5,274 nt of DNA from assembly GCA_007134175.1 (NCBI GenBank), contig SLLF01000341.1, positions 1 to 5,274 of the forward strand. Reading direction: 5' to 3'. A program made the position numbers and the translations under genes. Below the pieces are notes generated by a model. The model had not been told where the DNA came from, did no database searches, and was given only the letters and a program-made list of their open reading frames with translations. Origin of the DNA: Kiritimatiellia bacterium (GTDB lineage Bacteria; Verrucomicrobiota; Kiritimatiellia; SLAD01). The first letter of the stretch is position 1, and every line of letters starts with the position of its first letter. Positions 1 through 5,274 of this stretch are shown here, piece after piece.

Positions 1-8
1 GATGAAAG

Positions 9-668
9 ATGAAGATGAAAAGAAATAGCGGGTTCACCTTGGTCGAGTTGTTGGTGGTTATTGCAATTATCGCGTTGCTGGTAGCAATTGTGTTCCCGGC
101 TATTAACAATGCGTTGTTGCGTGGACGGGTTACCGCCACGTCGGTCAATGGACGCAACATTTACCAGGCCATCATAGGGGCGCAGACCTCGGACATATAC
201 CTCACAGCGGCCTCGGTCTTCCCGGACGGTAATAATAGTGTGCCATCCGGTACGACGCATGAATATTTCATACACCTCGTGACCAGTCGCGTCATGAACG
301 TAGGCTTCAGTTTCTTCGCAGCGCCCGGTGTGCCGGCTGAAAGTGAAGAACCAAGTTTTGACGGCGATAATAATGCCTGGCAAATCGTGGACGAATCCGA
401 AGTGTTGACGGAAACCGCCCCGTTCCTGATGACCAAGAACATTACGGGCGGAACGCAAATGGCGTTGGACTCGATTGGGTTGACGGAAAACGATATCGAG
501 GGTTTGTCCATTGCCCCGTTTCAGAGTCGCGGTTTCGCGTTTGTCACGCGCGGCGGTGGCGCCTATGCATTGGCCGGCGATCAGTTCACTGAACGAGTGC
601 TGGGAGAACTGTTTCGGACAGAAGATCCGCGTGGTACCTCGCTGGACAACGCCGTGCTGGCACCGTGA
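9..668 (+). CDS. Type II secretion/type IV pilus-like pseudopilin, prepilin-type N-terminal methylation domain
   Basis: A 219-residue protein with a textbook class III signal peptide. A short basic leader (MKMKRNSG) is followed by FTLVELLVVIAIIALL. Prepilin peptidase would cut between Gly8 and Phe9 and methylate Phe; the Glu at mature position 5 needed for assembly is present. Residues 9 to about 30 form the hydrophobic helix that anchors the protein in the inner membrane and packs into the pseudopilus. The rest (about 31-219) is a periplasmic globular domain rich in Asn, Gly and Thr, without the usual GspG C-terminal calcium-loop sequence that I would recognise. It resembles large lineage-specific pseudopilin families of Verrucomicrobiota/Kiritimatiellota (from memory). 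An ATG at 15 in the same frame is an equally good start, because too little upstream sequence is present to judge the ribosome binding site. A terminator follows the stop. The cargo or pilus role is unknown. The pseudopilin class is firm; the exact system is not. Confidence 0.88.
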   Translation: MKMKRNSGFTLVELLVVIAIIALLVAIVFPAINNALLRGRVTATSVNGRNIYQAIIGAQTSDIYLTAASVFPDGNNSVPSGTTHEYFIHLVTSRVMNVGFSFFAAPGVPAESEEPSFDGDNNAWQIVDESEVLTETAPFLMTKNITGGTQMALDSIGLTENDIEGLSIAPFQSRGFAFVTRGGGAYALAGDQFTERVLGELFRTEDPRGTSLDNAVLAP

Positions 669-704
669 TGGTTGGTTTGCGCGCAATAAACAGTTAATGT
701 TGAG

Positions 705-732
705 CCCCCTTTCCTTCTTGGGAAGGGGGTTT
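705..732 (+). terminator. Rho-independent terminator between the pseudopilin gene and glmS
   Basis: Bases 705-714 (CCCCCTTTCC) pair with 720-729 (GGGAAGGGGG) to give a 10-bp, mostly GC stem with a single G-T wobble and a TTCTT loop. The 3' arm runs straight into TTT, then AACTTTTATT, which is an imperfect T-tract. It lies 36 bases after the pseudopilin stop and ends about 40 bases before the glmS start. It probably ends the pseudopilin transcript and insulates glmS from it. Confidence 0.82.
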
Positions 733-757
733 AACTTTTATTGGGGTTTTGCCGAAC

Positions 758-763
758 GGGAGA
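758..763 (+). promoter_or_regulatory. Ribosome binding site that fixes the glmS start
   Basis: GGGAGA lies 7 bases before the ATG at 771, which is good Shine-Dalgarno spacing. It supports the ATG at 771 over the in-frame TTG at 741, which would add ten residues in front of the catalytic cysteine and abolish the free N-terminal Cys that the enzyme needs. Confidence 0.75.
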
Positions 764-770
764 GCAACTG

Positions 771-2612
771 ATGTGCGGTATTGTAGGGTATGTCGGGGAG
801 CGGGACGCTGTGCCGGTCTTGCTGGAGGGCTTGAGGCGACTGGAATATCGCGGTTATGATTCGGCGGGAATCGCGGTGCAGACCCCCGACGGGCTGGGCT
901 GGCGCAAAAGCGTGGGCCGACTGACCGAACTTGAGCAGGCGTTGGCGGCGAACGAGCTGCATGGTCGCCCAGGTATCGGTCACACCCGCTGGGCCACCCA
1001 TGGGGAACCCTCCACGACCAATTCCCATCCTCATCTGGATGGTACCGGGCGGATTGCCGTCGTGCATAACGGGATTATCGAAAACTATCAAGCCTTGCGC
1101 GATGCACTTGGTGCCTGTGGCCACACGTTCCAATCCGACACCGATACCGAGGTCCTGCCTCACCTGATCGAAGCCGAACTGGCCCAGGGTGCGCCTGATT
1201 CGGAAACGGCGTTGCGTCAAGCGCTACAGCAGGCACGGGGCGCCTATGCCTTGGGCGTGCTTTTTGCCGATCAGCCCGATACGGTCTACGCCGCCCGTCT
1301 GGGTAGCCCGCTAATCGTCGGCATCGGTGACGGCGAGTACTTCATTGCTAGCGACGTGCCGGCGATTGTGAAGCATATTCGCGAAGTGATCTACCTGAAC
1401 GACGGTGAGATTGCCGTGCTGACGCCCGACGGGGTGACCGTTAAGAATCTCGAAGGCGAAGTGATCGAACACAAGCGTCACCCGGTTGCCATAGCACCGG
1501 AAGCGGCCGAACGGGCCGGTTTTGAAACGTTCATGTTGAAGGAGATCCATGAGCAACCACGCGTACTGCGCAGCTTGCTGGAAAGCCATTTGACGGACAC
1601 GGACCGGGTTCATATTCCCGATATTGGTTTCAGCGATGACTATTTCCAGTTGTTGCGGCGCATCATGATCGTCAGCTGTGGTACGGCGTACCATGCGGCC
1701 ATGTACGGCAAATTCCTGCTGGAGCATTTGACTGGACTGGCGGTGGAGACCGATCTAGGCAGCGAGTTTCGCTATCGGTCACCGCGCATCGAACGGGACA
1801 CCCTCTTTGTGGCGGTGTCCCAATCCGGTGAAACAGCGGATACGCTGGCGTCCTTGCGACTGGCGCGTGAAATGAAATGCAAAGTATGCTCGATTTGCAA
1901 TGTAGTCGGTAGCTCGCTGGTGCGCGAAAGTGATTCGATCTTGTACACCGAGGCGGGTCCGGAAATCGGAGTGGCCTCAACCAAGGCCTACACGGCCCAA
2001 TTGCTGGCCTTTGCCTTGTTCAGTATCCATGTCGGGCGGGCGCGAGGCGAGCTTTCGGATGCCCGCGCTGCAGCGCTGGTCAAGGCCTTGGCGGCTGTGC
2101 CGGACGCGATACACTATGTGCTCGAGCGCGCGGACCGGATCCGCGCCATCGCCGACAAGCATCACGACGGCCCCAGTGCTCTCTATTTGGGGCGACGCTT
2201 CAACTACCCGACTGCGCTGGAAGGAGCCTTGAAAAACAAGGAAATATCCTACCAGCACGCGGAAGGGTACGCCGCGGGCGAGATGAAACACGGGCCGATC
2301 GCCCTGATCAACGAATATATGCCAGTCATCTGTGTCTGCACGCAGACGGACGACGAAGTCTACGACAAGATGATTTCTAACGTTAGGGAGGTCGAGGCCC
2401 GGCACGGACGGATCATTGCGCTCGCCACGGACGGCGACCGGCAAGTGGCGGATCTGGCGGAGGACATTATATATGTACCGCCCATCAGCGAGGAGTTCTC
2501 GCCACTGGTAAATGTGGTGGCTTTGCAGTTGCTGGCCTATTATGCGGCCCAGGCGCGAGGCACGGATATCGACAAACCCCGCAATCTAGCCAAGAGTGTG
2601 ACGGTGGAGTAG
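771..2612 (+). CDS. glmS: Glutamine-fructose-6-phosphate aminotransferase (isomerizing)
   Basis: This enzyme converts fructose-6-phosphate and glutamine to glucosamine-6-phosphate and glutamate (EC 2.6.1.16). It is cytoplasmic and is the first committed step to UDP-GlcNAc, peptidoglycan and lipid A. The 613 residues are close to the 609 of E. coli GlmS. Residues 2 to about 220 are the class II glutaminase domain. Cys2, exposed after Met removal, is the nucleophile; HTRWATHG (71-78), Asn100-Gly101 and Asp125 complete the glutamine site. After the hinge LKEIHEQP (256-263), SIS domain 1 carries CGTAY (303-307), SQSGET (350-355) and ASTKAYTAQ (402-410). SIS domain 2 carries ALKNKEISY (486-494) and EMKHGP (504-509), and the tail ends in the signature NLAKSVTVE with the fructose-6-phosphate Schiff-base lysine at 608. 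Nothing is truncated or missing. Two small membrane-protein genes follow closely. No convincing promoter, ribozyme or riboswitch is visible in the short leader. Confidence 0.98.
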   Translation: MCGIVGYVGERDAVPVLLEGLRRLEYRGYDSAGIAVQTPDGLGWRKSVGRLTELEQALAANELHGRPGIGHTRWATHGEPSTTNSHPHLDGTGRIAVVHNGIIENYQALRDALGACGHTFQSDTDTEVLPHLIEAELAQGAPDSETALRQALQQARGAYALGVLFADQPDTVYAARLGSPLIVGIGDGEYFIASDVPAIVKHIREVIYLNDGEIAVLTPDGVTVKNLEGEVIEHKRHPVAIAPEAAERAGFETFMLKEIHEQPRVLRSLLESHLTDTDRVHIPDIGFSDDYFQLLRRIMIVSCGTAYHAAMYGKFLLEHLTGLAVETDLGSEFRYRSPRIERDTLFVAVSQSGETADTLASLRLAREMKCKVCSICNVVGSSLVRESDSILYTEAGPEIGVASTKAYTAQLLAFALFSIHVGRARGELSDARAAALVKALAAVPDAIHYVLERADRIRAIADKHHDGPSALYLGRRFNYPTALEGALKNKEISYQHAEGYAAGEMKHGPIALINEYMPVICVCTQTDDEVYDKMISNVREVEARHGRIIALATDGDRQVADLAEDIIYVPPISEEFSPLVNVVALQLLAYYAAQARGTDIDKPRNLAKSVTVE

Positions 2613-2629
2613 GTGACAGGAAACGAATA

Positions 2630-3109
2630 ATGAAGCCAGCCCTCCCCCCTCCGCCACCGGCCACCCGCAGCCACCGCTTGGATCCAGCCGGCGAATTGGC
2701 GTATCTGAAAGAGATACACGGCGACGCCTACGACAGGTTGTTTGCGGTGTTGATCGGGCATTTTGACGTGTTGCAGAATCGCTCACAGATGCTGCTAGGC
2801 TTGATTGCGATCTGCCTGACCATTACCGGTTTCTCCGGCCCGCGTATCGCGGAGTCGGGGATCTGGGCGCGCAATCTGTTGGCGGTGGGGCTGACCTTCG
2901 TTCTTTCGTCAGGGCTGCTGCTGGTGATGGGGCCGTTGCGACTGCGCTGGGGCACGCAACGCCGGCGCGCAACCCTGGATGAGTCGCTGGTCGCCTTGAT
3001 TGAGCGACGAAATTCGCGTACGAGCAAATACCATGTGGCGTCAATTGTGCTCGTGATCGGCTTGGCTGCTTATATCGGCAGCTTGTTAACCTTTATTCTG
3101 GGGTTGTGA
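2630..3109 (+). CDS. Uncharacterised small membrane protein, three predicted membrane segments
   Basis: I do not recognise this 159-residue protein. It starts with a proline-rich stretch (MKPALPPPPPA, five consecutive prolines at 6-10). An amphipathic, probably cytosolic helix follows at about 20-50, ending in LQNRSQ. Three hydrophobic segments are visible: about 53-70, 82-101 and 136-158. Between the second and third is a strongly basic loop (RLRWGTQRRRATLDES, about 104-119) and a charged helix (about 116-134). The basic loop should be cytosolic. The start is supported by AGGAAA 6 bases upstream, at 2618-2623. It begins 17 bases after the glmS stop and its own stop overlaps the next start by one base, so it is most likely co-transcribed with both. 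The layout of helix, paired membrane segments, charged helix and last membrane segment loosely resembles small membrane effector domains such as PycTM or SLATT. No key motif supports that, and no cyclic-nucleotide cyclase is in view. Confidence 0.72.
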   Translation: MKPALPPPPPATRSHRLDPAGELAYLKEIHGDAYDRLFAVLIGHFDVLQNRSQMLLGLIAICLTITGFSGPRIAESGIWARNLLAVGLTFVLSSGLLLVMGPLRLRWGTQRRRATLDESLVALIERRNSRTSKYHVASIVLVIGLAAYIGSLLTFILGL

Positions 3110-3303
3110 TGCAACGGGCCTACACATGGGTACGCTTGGTTAGCTACGGCTGCGGCCTGCTGGCCGTACTGCTGATCCTGGGGGGCAACGAGGCAGGCCG
3201 CTCGGCCTGGGCGGTTCAAGCCGGCTATATGTTGCTCCTGACCATGTTCGTACTGTTCGGCGCCTCCTATGTGCTGTACGCCCTGATCCAACGTCGCCGC
3301 TAG
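3109..3303 (+). CDS. Very small uncharacterised membrane protein, two predicted membrane segments
   Basis: A 64-residue protein of unknown function. Two hydrophobic helices (about 8-26 and 37-60) are joined by a short polar turn (GGNEAGRSAWA), and the protein ends in a basic QRRR tail, which by the positive-inside rule puts both ends in the cytoplasm. The ATG at 3109 shares its A with the TGA stop of the preceding gene, typical of translational coupling. A GTG at 3106 would add one residue and cannot be excluded. GGGG at 3100-3103 is a modest Shine-Dalgarno match. Coupling to the three-segment protein suggests the two act together, possibly as a membrane complex (inference). No homologue comes to mind. 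That it is a real gene is supported by the stop-start overlap and the consistent hydrophobic pattern. Confidence 0.62.
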   Translation: MQRAYTWVRLVSYGCGLLAVLLILGGNEAGRSAWAVQAGYMLLLTMFVLFGASYVLYALIQRRR

Positions 3304-3309
3304 CCTCGG

Positions 3310-3657
3310 CTATGCCCCCGTAAACTCGTCGTACGCGTGCAAGGCGTCCGCCGCATACATCAGGGCCGGACCACCGCCCATATAGACATTGACGCCCAAC
3401 ACCTCAATGATCTCCTCCCGGGTGGCGCCCAGCTCGATGCACTTCTTAACATGAAACCCGATACAGCCGTCGCAGCGTTGGGCGACGCCTATCGCCAGTG
3501 CAATCAACTCCTTCTGCTTGGCGCTTACGGCGCCATCCTGGCTGGCCGCCTCGCTCATCTGCCGGAACCCTTGCATCACGCCGCCATTCGCTTTTGCCAA
3601 GACCCCAAGGTTTTTGGCAATCCGTGTCGTTATTTCCTTATAGGATTTATGGCCCAT
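3310..3657 (-). CDS. AhpD-like carboxymuconolactone decarboxylase family protein
   Basis: A 115-residue all-alpha cytosolic protein of the CMD/AhpD family. Glu50, Cys62, Cys65 and His69 (KELIAL, then CDGCIGFH) have the same spacing as the catalytic Glu118/Cys130/Cys133/His137 of mycobacterial AhpD. This argues for a thiol-disulfide or peroxidase-reductase role rather than a true decarboxylase, which lacks CxxC. The second half (ATREEIIEVLGVNVYMGGGPALMYAADALHAY) is typical of the family and probably oligomerises. The start at 3657 has a near-perfect GGAGGGAG site 5 bases upstream. The first 11 bases overlap the end of the antiporter gene, so translation is probably coupled. The physiological substrate is unknown, and no AhpC or peroxiredoxin partner is in the window. 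The family is firm; the exact reaction is not. Confidence 0.93.
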   Translation of the reverse strand: MGHKSYKEITTRIAKNLGVLAKANGGVMQGFRQMSEAASQDGAVSAKQKELIALAIGVAQRCDGCIGFHVKKCIELGATREEIIEVLGVNVYMGGGPALMYAADALHAYDEFTGA

Positions 3658-5274
3658 GGTGTCTCCCTCCGTTTGTTTGGTTGCTTTCCGATGGTTCCGA
3701 TCGCAAGGCGACGCTCAGTTGTGGTGAATCAGGTGCCGCCTGCACGCGCTTGACGAATGATGGATCCGACATGTGACGCGCGATAGTGGCCAGTATCTGT
3801 ACATGGATATCCTCCACGCCGGGAGGTGTCGCGAGCAGGTAAACATAGCGGACCGGCTGGCCGTCCGGAGCGTCCCAGTCGATACCGGCGGCCGCCCGGC
3901 CAAAGGCCAGGACCGGCTGTTTAAGGTGGTCGACACGGGCGTGTGGAACGGCGATACCGCTGCCGAGGGCCGTCCCGAAATCCGCCTCCCGCGCTAGCAT
4001 GGAAGCCAGTAAATGGTCGTAATGCTTGATGGCGTCGGCATCAGCCAATGCCACACACAGCTCCTGGATCGCGCCGGGGCGATCCAAGGCTTCTAGCTGG
4101 GGCACGATGGCTTCGGCACACAGGAAGTCGGCGAGTTTAACGGATGCACGCCGGGCGAACGAGCGCTTCATCCACGGGCCCATGATCATCGTCGACAAGA
4201 TCGCACCAAAAATAATAGAGACAAAAACGACGTTGGTTATGATGCCACTCTCCAGCGCCAGCACCGCGATAACAATCTGCATGATGCCGCCGGGCGTATG
4301 CGCGATGGAGATCAAGTCCCGGTTCATGCGTGGCACCGTGCTCCAGGTGACCCCCAACCATGCGCCGATGTACCGGCCGCCGATGCCCGCCACACATACG
4401 ACCATGACGGCTAACCAGTCAAACTCGCCGACAAAGTCGATCTTCAGTCCTACAGTGGCAAAGAATACGGGCACGAAGAGCGAATGCACCAACTGGGAAA
4501 TGATGCTGCGGGTTTGCTCGGATACGGCCTTCGCCTCACCTACCACAATGCCCGCAATAAAGAAGCCGAATAGCGCATGAATACCCATCCACTGCGTCAG
4601 GCTGCCGAACAACAACCCCAGCAGGATGGTAACGGTCAAGGAAGTGGCCGGTTCCGGTACATCGCGTCGCTTGAGATGCTCGAACAGCACGATGGAGCAG
4701 CGTCGGCCCAGCGTCAACGCCAGTGCGGCGAAAGCAATGGTCCCGGCAAAGACCAGCGCAATGGATCCGAATGCGACCACGGTGGCGGTCAGCAATCCCA
4801 GCATGATGGTAAACATAACCCATCCGATAAGATCGTTGGCGGTCAGCGCCGATAGGATCAAATACCCCATGTCGGATTTAAGCAGCCGCAGGTCGCTCAG
4901 CACGCGCGCGGTGGCAGGCAGTTCACTGATCGTCAACACCGTGCCAATGAAGAAGGCCACGATCCAGCGCTGTTCCGCATGGACAAAATAGCGGTCCGGC
5001 ATCCAGACAAAGACAGCAAAGACGACGAGGATGGGAATGATGATGTCCGCCAGCGCAATCATCAACGCGCTGCCGCGGCGCCGCCACGCGATGGAGAAAT
5101 CCACTTCCAGTCCGGTATCCAGCAGCAGGAACAGCACACCCAGCCATGCGACCGTATCCAGCATGGCCCATTGAACGGCATCGGCCGGGAAGAGCGTCTG
5201 TTGCAGGTCCGGTATAAACCGGCCCAGCAAGGTCGGACCCAGTACCAAACCCACCAGAATTTCCCCGGGCAGGC
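3647..5274 (-). CDS. CPA2 family Na+(K+)/H+ antiporter fused to a C-terminal PTS EIIA domain (5' partial)
   Basis: The frame is open to the right edge: upstream of the GTG at 5254 it still encodes LPGEIL, the family's GEILvGlvLGP helix. The true start therefore lies outside and probably a few dozen residues are missing. Numbered from that GTG codon, residues 1 to about 365 hold ten or more membrane helices of an inner-membrane monovalent cation/proton antiporter. TVLTISELPATARVLSDL (105-122) matches the unwound helix region, and ALTANDLIGW (136-145) contains the ion-binding Asn140-Asp141 pair. Later helices carry FFIAGIVVGE (231-240), FFATVGLKID (264-273) and HTPGGIMQIV (319-328). Residues about 371-520 are a mannitol/fructose/Ntr-type EIIA domain: FGTALGSGIAVPHAR places the phospho-acceptor at His438, with the second conserved His at 443 and EDIHVQILATIA at 481-492. 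There is no TrkA-N/KTN domain. The protein likely exchanges Na+ or K+ for H+, with activity set by phosphorylation (inference). The AhpD-like gene overlaps its 3' end by 11 bases. Confidence 0.93.
   Translation of the reverse strand, partial: LPGEILVGLVLGPTLLGRFIPDLQQTLFPADAVQWAMLDTVAWLGVLFLLLDTGLEVDFSIAWRRRGSALMIALADIIIPILVVFAVFVWMPDRYFVHAEQRWIVAFFIGTVLTISELPATARVLSDLRLLKSDMGYLILSALTANDLIGWVMFTIMLGLLTATVVAFGSIALVFAGTIAFAALALTLGRRCSIVLFEHLKRRDVPEPATSLTVTILLGLLFGSLTQWMGIHALFGFFIAGIVVGEAKAVSEQTRSIISQLVHSLFVPVFFATVGLKIDFVGEFDWLAVMVVCVAGIGGRYIGAWLGVTWSTVPRMNRDLISIAHTPGGIMQIVIAVLALESGIITNVVFVSIIFGAILSTMIMGPWMKRSFARRASVKLADFLCAEAIVPQLEALDRPGAIQELCVALADADAIKHYDHLLASMLAREADFGTALGSGIAVPHARVDHLKQPVLAFGRAAAGIDWDAPDGQPVRYVYLLATPPGVEDIHVQILATIARHMSDPSFVKRVQAAPDSPQLSVALRSEPSESNQTNGGRHHGP
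3663..3670 (-). promoter_or_regulatory. Strong ribosome binding site inside the antiporter gene
   Basis: Read on the minus strand this is GGAGGGAG, 5 bases before the ATG at 3657. It lies within the last codons of the antiporter gene and encodes part of its Gly-Gly-Arg tail. It fixes the start of the AhpD-like gene and points to coupled or reinitiating translation. Confidence 0.8.
3695..4144 (-). other. PTS EIIA (fructose/Ntr-type) domain within the antiporter gene
   Basis: This is the domain part of the antiporter gene. It has the order expected for EIIA: a leading strand and helix (KLADFLCAEAIVPQLEA), a helix pair (AIQELCVALADADAI), LLASMLAREADFGTAL, and then GIAVPHAR with the active-site His encoded at 3941-3943. 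The downstream helix EDIHVQILATIARHMSDPSF is also typical. At about 150 residues it is full length. Both histidines expected at the active site are present, so it should be able to take phosphate from HPr or NPr. No HPr or Enzyme I gene is in the window. Confidence 0.9.

Noticed and set aside
741..770. N-terminal extension of glmS from a TTG codon at 741
   Set aside because: It would bury the catalytic N-terminal cysteine behind extra residues. The ATG at 771 has a good ribosome binding site and gives the exact family N-terminus MCGIVGY.
669..770. glmS ribozyme or other riboswitch upstream of glmS
   Set aside because: The leader after the terminator is only about 40 bases, far too short for the ribozyme, and the gap shows only the simple terminator hairpin.
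511..771. Open frame of 86 codons on the plus strand overlapping the pseudopilin and glmS leader
   Set aside because: It lies mostly inside the pseudopilin gene in another frame, runs through the terminator hairpin, and its translation has no recognisable domain or sensible start signal.
738..1220. Long antisense frame opposite the 5' half of glmS
   Set aside because: It is a shadow of a highly conserved gene in GC-rich DNA, and its translation shows no family signature. The same holds for the antisense frames at 1311-1727 and 1977-2444.
2128..2146. Inverted repeat GCGCGGA-CCGGA-TCCGCGC
   Set aside because: It is a 7-bp stem inside the conserved coding region of glmS with no T-tract. Such hairpins are expected by chance in GC-rich genes.
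2630..3109. Assignment of the 159-residue membrane protein as a Pycsar (PycTM) defence effector
   Set aside because: The likeness is only in the order of helices. No nucleotide cyclase or other defence gene is nearby, and the neighbour is a housekeeping gene.
4026..4580. 184-codon plus-strand frame opposite the antiporter gene
   Set aside because: Its composition, rich in Thr, Met, Ser and Pro, is that of a reverse-strand image of membrane-helix codons. The minus-strand frame has clear antiporter and EIIA motifs.

Overview
The window reads as ordinary chromosomal DNA from a moderately GC-rich Gram-negative bacterium. The best guess at lineage is the Planctomycetota-Verrucomicrobiota-Kiritimatiellota (PVC) side of the tree. 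This rests on a pseudopilin whose N-terminal helix (FTLVELLVVIAIIALL) and following domain look like the expanded families of that group, and on an antiporter fused to a PTS IIA domain. The assignment is a recollection of family patterns, not a search result. There is no sign of a mobile element, CRISPR array, rRNA or tRNA gene.

Left part, plus strand. A type II secretion/type IV pilus-like pseudopilin (9-668) is followed by a strong intrinsic terminator (705-732). Next is glmS (771-2612), complete and with all the catalytic residues I could check, which commits fructose-6-phosphate to amino-sugar, peptidoglycan and LPS synthesis. Directly behind it are two small uncharacterised membrane proteins (2630-3109 and 3109-3303). 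The second starts inside the stop codon of the first, so glmS and the two small genes look like one transcription unit.

Right part, minus strand. A second unit converges on the first, with only 6 bases between the two stop codons. It reads from the right edge inwards. First comes a CPA2-type monovalent cation/proton antiporter with a C-terminal PTS EIIA domain carrying an intact phospho-acceptor histidine; its first few dozen codons lie outside the window. Then comes a small AhpD-like (carboxymuconolactone decarboxylase family) protein with a complete Glu/CxxC/His redox motif. The two genes overlap by 11 bases, and the ribosome binding site of the second lies inside the first.

The most interesting point is the second unit. 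An ion antiporter appears to have a phosphorelay domain where relatives have a nucleotide-binding (KTN/RCK) domain, and it is translationally coupled to a thiol-redox protein. This suggests pH or cation homeostasis controlled by PTS phosphorylation and linked to redox stress. I see no clear evidence of a wholly new defence or mobile system. The two small membrane proteins behind glmS are the least explained genes here.
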